64,000 nucleotides of DNA. Source: Magnaporthiopsis rhizophila. Taxonomy: Eukaryota > Ascomycota > Sordariomycetes > Magnaporthales > Magnaporthaceae. The notes under the pieces were generated by a model, which saw only the letters and a list, made by a program, of their open reading frames with translations, ran no database searches and had not been told where the DNA came from. Shown here piece after piece: positions 43,915 through 56,027 of the stretch (positions are counted from its first letter, which is position 1; each line of letters starts with the position of its first letter). A program made the translations under genes and the position numbers. The stretch spans positions 143,658 through 207,657 of the forward strand of contig PYSS01000013.1 in assembly GCA_003049465.1 (NCBI GenBank). The letters are read 5' to 3'.

Positions 43915-45794
43915 ATGTCGGCTGCCCAGGCCGTTCCGCGTGCTGCGGCGGCAAAGGGGAGTGTCAAACCGAACATCACCAAGGGAGGGCAGAATCAGAG
44001 CTCCCCAAAGGTGTACACTCAACTACATTTCGAGTTCAGTGACGGCAAAGGCTATGACATAGCCACTCTCCAGTCCGCAGACGGCAACACCAAACTGGCC
44101 CCGGACTCGGACGGCCAACTGAAATGGGAGCTTGGTCTGGGAGCCTCTCTCAAGTTCAACTGTGGGAGCCCAAACGACGGTGTGTAGAGGACTCCAAAGC
44201 GCCCCTGAATGCTGGCTGCGAGTGTCCAACTCACTGACCCGTACCTCATATGTGAGTTGTGGTGTTAGAAACATCATATATCGCTCGTTTGCCAAAAGGC
44301 TTCCATGTCATCATTGACCCAAGTGAGTATTTCCGTCTTCCTTGCCAGCCTAACGCCGTATATACTAGGCACCTTTTATTCAATGCATCTAATCATCCTT
44401 GACAACCAGAGAAGGGGGAGAGGTTCATCGTCGGCCATGCCGGCGGGACTGGTCGAGACTTTTGGTACCGCAGCGTGGCAGACTTCGTCCCTCACCTCAT
44501 ATGGCTCAGTGCTCCTGCGCCTCACGATCGCACGAGATGCTCGTGTGAACCATGCAAAAAGATGCTTGGGAAGCCAAAGGCTAAAGAGACCAAGAAGACA
44601 ACTGCAGCAGCCAAGCGCAAGGCTGCCGCCACCGCTGCATCGAGTACCGCCTCCGCTTTGGCTGCGCCCGCCACTAGTAATAGTGCGTCTTCGGCAACCC
44701 CGACAACCAGTGCTACTCCGGCCGCCAAAGCGGCGGCGGCTCCTGCCGAGAGCCCTGTGCCGACACCCGCAAAACCTGTCCCTGCCGACCCTATGGTGCC
44801 TCCCGCGGCTGTCCCTGCTGCCGCCGAGGCCCCGGTTGAGCACATAGAAGTTTCGGACCATTCCATATACCGGGTGGGAGAGATAGTGTGGTTTGGGTCG
44901 CAGACGGGGGTTTGGCGCCTTGGGGTGATAGCATCACCACACCGCAGCACCGACACGCCGTCGACAGACACATGGGTTGTCGCGCCGCTGGGTCACAGGG
45001 CGCTCAGGCAGGAGAGCTGCATCAAGTCCGCAGCCGAGATGAAGCCATTCCTCGCCTTCAGCCTTCCGAGCATCGACGTGCCGCAGCTGCAGGGCATGAC
45101 GTTCGCCGAGGTGGACTGGCCATCCTTTGTGCAGCAGTATGCCGGCTCGGACCCGCACAAGCGCCAGGTCGCCGGGCTCGAGGCATCCAAGATAGCGGCC
45201 AAAGACGCCAGCGTCTCGTTCAGCACCTTCAACCGCACCGTCGACGGCTATGGCGGCGTCTTTCTTGGCCCGGAGATGGTGCGGCTCGGCGACGGCGTCC
45301 GGGTGCGGCGGTACGTTGGCGAGTTCGACGGCAGCGTCGACATCATGGAGGTCAAGCGCATCGCCGACACCCCCGACGGCCAGCACCTGACCTTCTTCGG
45401 CGACGTCTGGAGGCTGCACGTCTCGCCGTTCGAGGCGCCGCCGCCGCCGGCTTCGTCGCAGCCCGCCGGCCCCGTCTTTGTGCGACAGCTCGAGACGTAC
45501 AACGAGGTCCTCCGCCTGCAGGGCGGCCGCGTCGACTGGGTGCTGGTCGAGCAGGGGGCCGAGAGGCCCGAGGAGGACGTGCACGGCCGCTTCTACGTCA
45601 CGTTCGATCTGCTGCCCGAGATGCGCGACAACGTCGTGGCCGACAACCCGCCCGAAGACGGGACGGCGCTTCTCAACCTCCGTCTCCGGCCGGGGGAGAC
45701 CTTCTACCTCGGGCGGAGGGAGAGCCGCAAGGCCACGTTTGGGGACTCCCTCAGTGTGGACTTTAGCCTCAGTCGAGGGATGGTGGAGGGTTGA
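43915..45794 (+). CDS. Clr2-type transcriptional silencing protein
   Basis: Exons 43915-44179, 44269-44322 and 44410-45794; introns of 89 bp (branch ACTGACC) and 87 bp. The product is 567 residues from this start. The N-terminal part includes YTQLHFEFSDGKGYDIATL and LPKGFHVIIDPKKGERF. Then come VADFVPHLIWL and the cysteine motif RCSCEPCKK, a Lys/Ala/Pro-rich linker (about 155-250), and the C-terminal domain IYRVGEIVWFGSQTGVWRLGVI...WVVAPLGH, characteristic of the Clr2 silencing family. In fission yeast Clr2 belongs to the SHREC nucleosome-remodelling/deacetylase complex for heterochromatin. The first Met may not be the true start, because the frame is open further upstream (from 43822) and a 5' exon is possible. 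The small 54-nt second exon was placed from frame continuity. Confidence 0.85.
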
Positions 45795-46285
45795 TATCTG
45801 TTTAGTGTCTGGTCCGTGGTTTTCTCGGCGTTGCAAAAGAAGGGGAGGCCCTAAGGTAGAAAACACCGGGTTAAAATAATGAGCATTCAAACTGAAGCGA
45901 ATTGGCCCCTATGGCTGAGGGATTCTCCAGCATCACCAAAGTATTGAACATGACGGCTTCCGACATCTGACATTAGCCGCCAAAGCTCTTCCACGTGGCA
46001 GGCTCGTCGCTTCCGTGTGCCGGTAGCAGTGGTTACCCTCAACAAGTGCCACTGGGTCTTCTCTTCCATTTTCTTCCACCCGGTCTGCCGTGGACATTTT
46101 CGTGGGATCCCGGATGCAATTCGGGTCTGCCAATGCTGCCCAGCCTTCCGTGGATTTCCTATGTGGCCCGTGACAAAGGTTTGCTAATGTGTCTCGTCAG
46201 TCACCCTGCGATTATAAGCTGTAAACCTCGCAAGCTACACGCCTTCCTCTCATCCACGGCTCCCGTCACGAGCTGCTTCGTACAC

Positions 46286-46347
<62 letters not shown>

Positions 46348-46500
46348 TCCCTTTGTAAGACGCCTCACACTCCCTCGTCATCGCATAGTTTCCAAGCGTC
46401 GTTATTTGGGGACTGGACATTGTCTTTTTTTGGGGAACTGCCAAGCAATCCAACTCTCTCGACCAACCGTTTGCTCCACCGAAACCATCGCTCTGCCCTA
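45795..46500. other. Spacer with (TC)n microsatellite
   Basis: 3' flank of Clr2 and 5' flank of the HET pseudogene; no gene is seen apart from the repeat listed separately. Confidence 0.5.
46288..46342. repeat. (TC)n microsatellite
   Basis: About 55 bp of pure CT dinucleotide repeat on the plus strand, starting at CTCTC after TACACAA and ending before CTCTGTCC. Confidence 0.95.
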
Positions 46501-47510
46501 GCCGTATATCACCTCGACCGAGAGCTCTTTTCGACGACATGCAATGGGGCACTCCTCGGTCAGGGTCAAAACAGGGGCGCGGTAAGGTTGAAGGAGTGTG
46601 CAGGAAAACACTGGCTCGCGGTTGCGGTTACGCCTGGATCGATTCATACCGCATTAGCAAGTCGAGCAGCTACGAACTGCGAGGCGATCAGCCCCATGCT
46701 GCTCCGGCACAAGGAGACAAAGGAATGCTATGCCTACATTGAGGACATGCCAGCCCCCACGTCATGCCACCTGACTCACGACCGACTTTTCGACCACCTG
46801 AGGCGGTCCAAGTGGCTTACCCGATAACTGGACCCTTTGGGAGCTTTTGGCGCCAGAGACGGTGGTCCTCTACGACTCTGCCTGGCGTAACCAAGTCTAG
46901 GTCTGCCGGGGACATCGTGGCATCCACCAGTATCCACATTGACGCCCTCGGAGGAACACGGCGTATCCCCTGGGACGTGAGCAGGGGGACGACATGCATC
47001 GAGGACAGGGCCTACTCCATTTTTGCCATCTTCGACGCCAATGTGCCGCCTCTCCGGACGACTTTGAGCGCCACTGGCGGTACATCTTCCAGGCCCTGTG
47101 GTATTGCAGAGGCGCCGCCGCAGCCGTCAGGGTCTTTAGGTTATAGACGCGGACAGCATCTATCTTGTGGAAGGACCCCAGCGACTTCGCCGGACCGGCG
47201 CGGCCATTACCGCCTCGCGAACTCCCCGGCCACTCCACCTGGTGTCAAGAGATACATGCTTCCACTTGGGGCCGACGGCCAGACCACCAGCGAACATGGG
47301 ATTTACATGAGAGGGTACTGGGCCCTCGTCGGAGGCCTGGCTCCGCCCGATTGCATCACGACCTGGGTGGACAAGTCTGTTCAGCCGCAAGTAGGTATCA
47401 TTCATCAAGCACACATTCAGATCCACCCTAGCCATACCGCAGGTGGGCGTTTCTACCTTCCGTTTTCAGACATCGTTACATGGACGGTCAGACCTTGGAT
47501 GCACTGCACA
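46500..47510 (+). pseudogene. HET-domain (heterokaryon incompatibility) pseudogene
   Basis: Pieces of a HET domain lie in the right order in changing frames. FDDMQWG and KVEGVCRKTLARGCGYAWID (46530-46660, one frame) are followed by KETKECYAYIEDMPAP and LFDHLRRSKWLTR in a second frame, which ends at TAA 46825. NWTLWELLAPETVVLYDSAW follows in a third frame that stops at TAG near 46900. Then HIDALGG, RRIPWDVS and EDRAYSIFAIFDANVP appear back in the first frame. The frame to 47516 may hold remnants of the C-terminal part (GIYMRGYWALVGGLAP). The usual N-terminal PYAILSHTW segment is only weakly visible near 46500. At least three frame changes and stops mean no intact protein. HET proteins trigger incompatibility cell death when non-self partners meet. 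Confidence 0.8.
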
Positions 47511-47516
47511 ACTTAA

Positions 47517-49390
47517 CTTGCCTCGGACGTCTTCGGCCAAACAGTGGCGCAACAACTTTTAATAGCGGATAGGATGAAATGTGCTTCCCGGTAAGGTATC
47601 AGGGTTACGTGGCCGTGTTATTATGCGTCAAGAGGATAAGGGGCGGTGAGGGTTGGCGTGATGGTGTCGCCACTTCCCTTTGGAGCGAGAGACAATATCC
47701 TGTTGCATAAGGTAAAAATCAAGGAGAACTATCGAGTTATACATACGTACGTAAAGAAAAAAGAAGAAGAAAATGCAGAGATACGTATACATGCATACAA
47801 ACACCCCCCCCTCTCTCTCTCTTGATAGGTAGGTCGCTCTCTTCTCGTATCCCGTTTACTCCGCTGCGAGCCGCGCGAGCCGTCCAACACCCAGCCAAAC
47901 CGCTTTAACCGCTGCGTCGTCGTCCCCATACATGCCGGCCGTAATCCTCCTGCTGTTACACTACTGCTCAGCTGACGATACACTCTCCCCCTCTTTCCCC
48001 TTTTCTTTTATGTAGGGATTCCACGCTCCTCCATTTCCACTTTTTTTTTTTTTTTTTTTTACCCAAACTCATCCTAGCAACCCATTCGTTGCCGCCAGCA
48101 CCATAGCAGAAAGGCAGGGACAACGCACTGTGCAGTGAAGTGGACCAAACAGCAAGGCCCCCAACCGTGGCTCTAGGTGCACTGCATCCTTTTAGTCGCT
48201 TCAATTTCCTCATGCAGGCCGTCTTCGGGCCTATTCCACCCAATCGACCGTGCGGGTTTCCAACGGGCAGCGCCCGCACAGCCCGCCCGTCCGCTGCCCG
48301 ATTTCAGCCCTTGCCCGTCCCCATCCAGTCAATCCCAGGACCATGGGCCGGGGTTTCACACAGTCGCGTCGGACACACGCCTCTTTTTTTTTTTTTTTTT
48401 TCCCTTTTCTTATTATTATTATTTCCTGCTTACCGCCCGCCCAGCCGCCTGGGTTTCACGGGGTGAGGGGCTGCCGTACCGAGCAGCTGGGTCGGTCGCC
48501 CGTCCGCCCGCCCCTCCGTTCGTTCCTTATTTCTTACGTATATTTGTCGGTCTGGATGGGATCCCGGGCGGCTAAGCGATAGCGAAAGAAAAAAAAAAAA
48601 AAGAAAAAAAAAAGAAAGAAAGAAAAGAACTGTTTCGCATCAATGAGACACTGTGGCTGTTTTGGACAAGGCCAGGCCAGGCCAGCCAGGCTACCCCCGA
48701 GGTTGATTGATTCCCAATAACAGTCCTGTTAACCCCAGCCGTCCGCTTTGATTGCTCACGCTCCGCAAGAAAAGAAGAAGAAAAAAGAAGTTTTTTTTTT
48801 TTTTTTTGTTTTTTTTGTTTTAGGGTTCCGGGGGCATTGCAGCACCGAAACACACATGGATGCACGAAATATGCTGATCCATCCATTCCCTTGGGTCACG
48901 CTCCCAGCCCACTGGGTAGTACGTACTCTCGGTGCCAAACCGTCGGGTCGAAGGATTTGATCCAAGGCTGCACACACGCACCGCATTGACGCAATCGCAC
49001 GAGAACCAGTTTCTGAATGCTTGCTTACACGGATGTCTATCAAGAATCAATTGGGAGTCTTGAATTGATCCGTGTTGAGGAAAGATAAATAACTAGGAGA
49101 TCGTCTCGTATATTCATTCGTGCTCGTTAGGTGGTTTGGGGTAGATGACCGGCGTAGATGCATGATGTCAGCCGAGAAGTCTTCTCGTACGAAACGGAGA
49201 TGGACAACTTGGCATGCAAAAAGGAAAAAAACAGCGAATAAAATAAAGAAATCCCAAACAGTAACCATGAAAAATGAAGAAAAATCCAAATCAAATCGCT
49301 GTTGCCGTAATGTCCCTATGACTCCATCGCTGTGTCTGTGTCTGGGTCTCAACATTAGGTACCCATCGCCCGCCTTGTTGACCAGCATCA
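47517..49390. other. Low-complexity spacer with T and A tracts
   Basis: 1.9 kb, no gene. It has T20 at 48041-48060, T18 at 48384-48401 and A-rich tracts at about 48586-48625 on the plus strand. A CCAGGCCAGGCC-type direct repeat lies at about 48670. Confidence 0.5.
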
Positions 49391-50562
49391 CTAGAGTCTC
49401 AAGCTTGCCAGTTTTATTTCGATGCTCTGCAAAGTCGCTGGGTCCGGTTCGGGCTCGACTTTTTGCGGCAGCAGCCGCGGGCATTGGTCACACTTTTTGT
49501 GTGAGCACTTGCTGCACTCTGTGCCTGGATCGGCCGCCGGCGGGAACTTGTTCTTGCAGCTGTGGCACTGGTAGTGTGGGATAGAGTTTGGTCCAAACTC
49601 GTCGCCCGGATAACCGTACGGGTACTTGTCCTTCTTGGGTCTGAGGCGTGGCGGAAACGAGAACAACGGTCAGCGAGCGCAACGCATAGGGAGCGGGGTT
49701 GGGTAAAAGGATGTGACAGCACATACGGGTCGCGGGGGCAATCTGTGCAGCGGACGTGCGAGCAGTTGCTGCAGGCCTTATTGGAGCCCTTGAATAGCGT
49801 CTGGCACTCGTGGCAGGTCCGACGCACGCGCTGGCGCGCCTTCTTGTGGACTAGGTCCTGGCCGCCCGTCTTGGCCGGCTTCTTGAGCACAATCTTCTTC
49901 TCGCGCAGCGGGTCGGAGTAATCAGGGATGATGGGCGCGTTCTCCTTCTGTTCCTTGAGGAGGGCGGCCCGGTGGATCCGGCTCGCCACCAGCTCCTCCT
50001 CGGTCCGGTGCGGCGGGTAGCGGACGCACTGCTCGCACCGCGGGTGCTGACACTTGGGACACTCCTTGGTCGACCCGAACTGCGCCGTGCAGACGTGGCA
50101 CTCGCGCCGCACGCGCATCCGGATCGGCTTGTCCACGCGCAGAGCGTGGCCCTCGGTCGAGTGCCATTCGCTGGGTTTGATTTCCAGGCCGTACTTTTCG
50201 CCAAGCCGCCGGGCGCGCTCCTCATAGATCTGGGCACGCGGGATCTTGACCGTGCCGGGCAGGTCAATGACCTTGGGTCTGGATGGCGGCAGTGGCTCGC
50301 TAAAGGGGCAGCGCAGCACGTGTTAGTAAGCACACAAAAGCTAGATCCGCGGCGATACTGTATATCCCCAGTGAACATACCTGACTGTGGGCTTGGTCGG
50401 AGCGGTCGAGGGGCCTGCGGTGACTACGATGGAAGTAGAGGTCATGGTTGATTTGCGCCTGTCCCTCTTCAGCACCGTCTTCATCCTGGACAGGACCTTG
50501 CCCAGCCCCCGTTTCTCCTTCTCCTGGGGCGCCGACGGCCCCGACTGCGCCTGTGAACTCAT
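49391..50562 (-). CDS. Conserved fungal protein with three six-cysteine zinc-ribbon modules
   Basis: Exons 50562-50381, 50299-49727 and 49640-49391; introns of 81 and 86 bp. The product is 334 residues. The basic N-terminus has GLGKVLSRMKTVLKRDRRKS. A middle segment, RAQIYEERARRLGEKYGLEI, precedes three modules with the same cysteine spacing: CX2CX9CX2CX4CX2C (ECHVC...CPKC...CEQC), CX2CX10CX2CX4CX2C (TCHEC...CSNC...CTDC) and CX2CX13CX2CX4CX2C (QCHSC...CSKC...CDQC). Each can bind zinc and ends in a C(E/T/D)(Q/D)C pair followed by Arg/Pro. The second intron falls between modules 2 and 3. The family is conserved in ascomycetes but I know no assigned function. An alternative start (ATG 50586) adds 8 residues. 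Confidence 0.82.
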
Positions 50563-53500
50563 CCTGGAGTAGCAAGACCACAGCAAACGGCGGCGTACGC
50601 GGTGTTGGCAGTAGTGGCAACGGTATGCCGAAGCTATCGATTCGACACGATAGAACTAAGTCGGTGTGGAGCCTCGGTTTGTTCTAAGGCGCGAGCGAAG
50701 CACACTTATAACCAGCGCTACACGACAAGGCCAGCTGCTCTCCTTTTTATGTTATTGCTTTTTCATTCCACGGCCTGCTCCTGGTCGGACAAAAAGCAAA
50801 GAATATCCGGAACCAATGGCCGGAAAAGGTAGGTAGCCAGCGCCCGGCGGAGGGGACGCGGCTGTGGCGAGTTGGGCGGGGTGGAGGATGTAAAAAAAAA
50901 AATCGATTGCGTCGTTGCGAGTGGTTGGATTTCCGGTTTGTTTGGTTGATCGTCGCTGCTCGACTAATAAGTCGGCCCAGACCTGCCCGACAAAAAAAAA
51001 AGCCTGTCCAGGATATTAATGCCTGCTGGGCATCAAGACAGAAGACAGCAGATGATGCAATAGCAAAGACTGAAAAGGGTAACTTTTGCTGTGGGTTTCG
51101 TCGTGCCGGGTGAGGCTGGTATCAACAGGCTTCTCCGCCAAAGTCAAAACAAAAAGAACAAAACAAACCAGGCGGATAGATGGCTTTCCTTCGACCCAGA
51201 GGGAGGGGGGTTGAATAGGATGAGACGGGACGGGGAGAGGGGGGATAGAAGAAGTCTGGGACCAAGACTCGCAGGCGCCTGGCAGGGAGCAGGCCCAGCG
51301 GGCTGCAAAGGGCCCCCGGCTGGGGGGACGGGCCAGGGAAACGCAGATGGCAGACCGAGTGGGTGGAGCAAGCGACCCAGAGATGAGGGCCAGCTATCGT
51401 TGTTTGCGGGATAGCGCTGCAGACCAGGTGGCTCCGCTCTGCCCGGGGACCATTAAAACATTTGCTGCGTAGGAAGCCGCTGGCGACTTCCATATTGGGG
51501 CGAGTGCCAAAAGGGGGGCCGACCAACGGTGCCGCACTTGACACTCGGCTCGCTCAATGGCAGGCAGCAGGTGGTCGGTAACCACCAAAGCCCAACCAGA
51601 GAGCTTTGGACGAATGCTAATCATGGCAACAATTTCGGGCTCAACTCGTCTCGACGTAGCACGACGGGATGGGCGGCCAGTTGATCCCGACTAGTATCCT
51701 CGCCCACGCAACTGGGTGCGTGTTGCATTGCACCACACACCGCACCACCGGTCGTTCCAATCATCCCATCGGCAGCCCCTCGCCACGTATTGCGACCAAG
51801 GTGGGCCTTTTTTTTTTTTTTTTTTTTAAATCTTCTCAGCTGCATCAATACTAGCTGCAGCCACGGCTGGGGCAGCCTGCATACTGCATTGGCACCCACC
51901 TGTTGTGTGCAGTACACCAGCGACCGTCGGCGCTTTTGGCCCCGAGGACCCGGGCTCCGTTTTGCAATTTTCTGTCCTGCTGTTTTGTCTGCCGCCACAA
52001 TGCACCCGTTGCCAACCTGCCAATGGGCCCAGGAGCAGGACGGGAGGTGGAGGCACCGTTGACGTAGCGGTGTCCTGTCAGAGGTTAGAAGGACGGCCGA
52101 CCAAGTTTTCACTACATATATAGGGACGCAGAAATCATCCGTCCATCCAACACTACCACCACCCACCACGCTTACAGCAGCAGGGCTTGCCACCACCACC
52201 CAACCCTTGGATCAGTTCCATGGTGGTGGGCAAGTGCCGTTCCAGGTGTGGATGGCTGTCGGCAGTGCCCTCTCCCAAAAGCTGGGATTCAGGAGCCGTA
52301 AGAGATTGAATCGTGATGGGAGACCCAAAACACACCAAAAAGGTAACAAAATACAAGCTTAACTCCTGGAGCCTGTCCGCTGGGGGATTATCGACCCTGA
52401 CATGTATCTCGGCACTAAAGCCCACTTTTCCTTGAGCGCGGGCGCACAGAACTGTCTGTTCCTGCTTTTTTATTCCCCCCTTCCTGTTTATTTCCCTTTT
52501 CTATCGCTGTCTCCGACTGTCTGGGCCTCCGCCGTGACCGACAGCATGAACCGATGCCCTGGGACTACAGCCAGCGGGGCCACCTCAGCGGTCCACCCGC
52601 CCGCCAGTCTGGGTGTCTGGTCCCCGCCAATAAAAAAAAGCAGCCCGCAAAGTTTCGGGATTTGAAAGGCTTGCCGCGCATGAAGGAAAAAAAAAAGGCA
52701 CCGTTACGCCGCCGTATACATACGGTACGCATATCCCCAGCACAAAGCGGAGAATGTTTGCTACAACAGGGTGTTTCCCCGAAAAGAACCCTCGTCTTGG
52801 TGAGGGAGCGAGAAACAGAAAAAAACAATGGACAACGGGCAGATTCGGCCGAGACGAAGGCCCCAGGATCTGCCTGGAATCCATGTGGCTGGGTCAACTG
52901 ATTGGTTTGTGGACCGCGGAGACACAGCTTTTGGTACCAGGCCTTTCCAGATGGTGCGGAAGACTTTTTGTTTTTTCTTTTTGCCTTTTTGAGGTTTGGT
53001 CCATGAAATCACAAAGCAGCCAGGGCTCCTGACCCCATGCATGCTAGGGTCGGGACAACGGTTTGGCTCGCCGGTGGCATCGCGCTGGCTCCTACCTATA
53101 TTTGGTGTTTTTTAGTCTTTGGTCCCGTCTGTGCTAACGGGCCTCCCTCCTGATAGTCTCCACGCGTCCATGCAAACGGGCGAGCAAACGGCCCGTGCTG
53201 CTGCATGTCCCTCGAGCTTTGGCACTTTCCAAGAACATCATCCCATGTGGTGGCTGCGCCAACGCTTGCCCTAGCCTTGGGCACGCCTCCCGCTAGTAGA
53301 CGCTGGGGAGCAAGGGAGACATTGAAACCGTGTGATTTGCAGCCTGGCGATGACTGAAGCGCCCGGTGAGGACCGGTGACCATTCCGCGGACTGTATATT
53401 GATGGGACAAGTTCTTGCGTCACATCCGATGGGCGGCAGCAACCTCTCAAGATCCCAGGCAAAGCCAGGCAAGACCGGAGGGAGGTAACTGGTGGGTAGA

Positions 53501-56027
53501 CGAGACGCACAGTAATTAAAACAAGAACAAGATTTTCGGCTGCACCATTGTGGTCCCGAGAGCAGGCGCCGCACTTGCGTCGTCTGCCTGCGAACTAAGA
53601 GGCTCACATATGGACCAACCGAACATGAAAAGAAAAGTAAAAGTAAAAAAAACTGGAGAGCGACCCGAATAACCGGCCCTCCTGCAGTCCGTTCTGTTCC
53701 CCTCCCTTGGGTCCTATCAATTGACTTCGGGATTTGACCCGCCTCCACTTTTACGACGACTCCAGCAGAGCGAACCCATGGCCAAGCAAAGGAAGCTCAA
53801 TGCCGGGCGACCAGTTCCGAACAAAAGCGCGCCATTTTGTGGCCCACCCATCATCACCGCCTGGGATCAGACCTTGACCGTTCCCAGTCCCAGTCCAACG
53901 GGCTCGGGTGGGAACTCTTGGTCGTCGGCTGGTCTCCATCTTGGCACAGAACACCATCTATGTGGACCAATCCAGTGGCGATTTCGTCCATGCCGCTGCA
54001 TGCGACGTTACGAGCTGGTTTTTATTTATTTATTTATTTTTTCCTTTCTTTTTCCTTCTTCACCTCCAATCCAATCCCACAAAAAACTCTCCAGAGAGCC
54101 CCCCTGCTTTGCACAACTTGGTACCGCAGTGAGGGGGCGACCTAGTCCAGGCGAGTCTGCCCCGCCGAAACAACACGACGCAATGTGCATACCACGTCAG
54201 AGCCCACCGCAAAAACGCCCGCATCCATCCTTCTGCGCGGGTGTGTGCCATCGTGTGGCAGGTAATTGGTGCTCCTATACCTGCCATTTCTTGATGCATA
54301 CTAGGGCTTTTTACGTCCCTCCCATTGGTCCCTATAAAACTGGGTGGCGTTCGGTGATGAGGTTTTACTGGGAAGGCGGGTCGGATGGATGGGTGCCACC
54401 GCGCACTCCCTCTGTGAGTTGGCAGTTGATGGTACAGTACAGTACATAAACCACCGTTTTGCCTACCGTCCGCGGGACCACACTTGCCTGCCCTGCCGGC
54501 TGTAGCCCAGGCTGCCGTGACCATAACCATTCACCTAGGGGATCCCATACGTCCGACCAGTTTCTTCTCGTCGATCGTTGGTCAGGGTGCGGGCATTCGG
54601 GGCTTGGGGGTGATTGCTAGCGCGCCAAGCCAAACCGTCGAGTTCCATGCAGCGCGCTAGCTAACATCGTGTTTCTTCGTTTGGTTTGATTTTAGGGCGT
54701 GCGCCGCGCTCGCAGCCTCTGCCGCTATGGACACTTTTGGCAGGGGTGGGGTCCCGCAGCAGCCGCAGCGCTTGGGGACTTGTTGCACATGCCTAAGTGA
54801 CATGCTGTGTTCACGGATGCCTTACCTCTAGCGCCCGACTGGAAGACATACGCGCGTAGGCTGGCCACTCGTGTCGTCCAATGTGTTGCCAAGTCGGCTT
54901 AGAAGCCGGCGCAATTGCTGCTTTCACAGCCTCACTGTCATTTTTGGAGAGCATGGCGAGAATATCTGCATAGGTTCGGCTGATGCCCTCCTGCCAAGCG
55001 ATTCGCGCATCCCCCTCCCTCCCTCATCTTTTTCAGCCGCTCTGCTACACCGCTTGGTTAGCGTGGTCTTTCGTTCCATGCATAAGCGGCCAACGACGGC
55101 ACGCGCCACCTGCCCCGAGCCGAGAGTGCCAGACCGAAGTATTATTGCAGCATGACCCCAGGGGAAGACTGATTCGAGTCAAGCCTGGGGGAGAGATCGC
55201 CTCACCAGGGATAGGTTGGCATGTTTGGATCAAGGGAGACCGTGACCGTGCGGATACCCCAGAAAGCAAATCAGAAATACAGGAAGGAAGAGGGCGGAGC
55301 GCGAAAGAGAAGAGGAAAACAAGGGGTCTCCCCAGAAAGCCGTTACGCATATGAAATACAGAGCCCCGTGCGGTCCGGGCGGTGGGAATGCCACGACGGC
55401 GGGCGACAGAGGAGCATCCTGATCGTGAACGTCTCCAGCTTTAACCTCTCTTGGCAGCATCCATTTTCTGAACCATGTCCCAGGACGACTGGCCGGATGG
55501 TGAACGATGGACGGGTCAGTGGAGGTGGAAGACGCCGATCACCGGTGGTGCTCGCCTTCCAAGGCTGGTAGTCAGCACTCTGCGGCGGGGCTGGGGCTCA
55601 CTTGCAAGCCCGACTCATGCTCCCGCTGACTTCGGAGCTTTGCTGAGTCGTGAGCTCTGGCGGGCCAGGAACAAGCCTAGGAACCAGTGGAGGGTTATAC
55701 GGCAAAAGTCCGGGGCAACGGCATCAGCCGTGACGCGCGAAATTCGGCAAACCCCAAATCGCGAAAACGAGATGCTAGCTTCAACCGGGTGCTAATATTT
55801 TTCCACACACGTCACACGTTCCTATCGTGGATACTCTCTGAACTGCGCGCCAGCCGATTCTCACCGAACAAGGGCTCCCAAGAGCCAAGCGCAAATACAC
55901 AAGCTACTCCAACGTGCATACCCAGCCAAGCCCCGGCATCTGCAGCTCTCCCGTATCGATCGACTGTGCAGCTCCCTGTCGCACAGTCAGCGAACCCGGC
56001 CTGCCACCACCGCGATCCATCAGTTTT
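50563..56027. other. 5.5-kb stretch without recognisable gene
   Basis: Between divergent genes (zinc-ribbon minus, F-box plus). Translations up to 242 residues (53721-54449) lack domains and contain tract-encoded runs. It contains T20 at 51808-51827, an ATTT repeat at about 54023-54045, TATATA at about 52112-52122, and an inverted CCAAT (ATTGG, 54324-54328) with TATAAA (54333-54338). Overall base composition is like the rest, not RIP-like. It may hold long leaders, non-coding RNAs, or a species-specific gene that I cannot see. Confidence 0.5.
54324..54338 (+). promoter_or_regulatory. Inverted CCAAT plus TATAAA pair in gene-free region
   Basis: ATTGG followed 4 bp later by TATAAA. The arrangement looks promoter-like but no gene is recognised downstream before the F-box gene at 56028. 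Confidence 0.3.

Noticed and set aside
44934..45890. 318-residue open frame on the minus strand
   Set aside because: Antisense to the Clr2 gene and lacks motifs.
46288..46342. CT repeat as a functional promoter element
   Set aside because: A simple microsatellite with no gene intact downstream; reported only as a repeat.
51621..52199. 192-residue minus-strand frame
   Set aside because: Contains a lysine run encoded by the T tract at 51808-51827; no homology recognised.
53721..54449. 242-residue open frame in the gene-free region
   Set aside because: No domain; includes a run encoded by the ATTT repeat; no start context or splice support.
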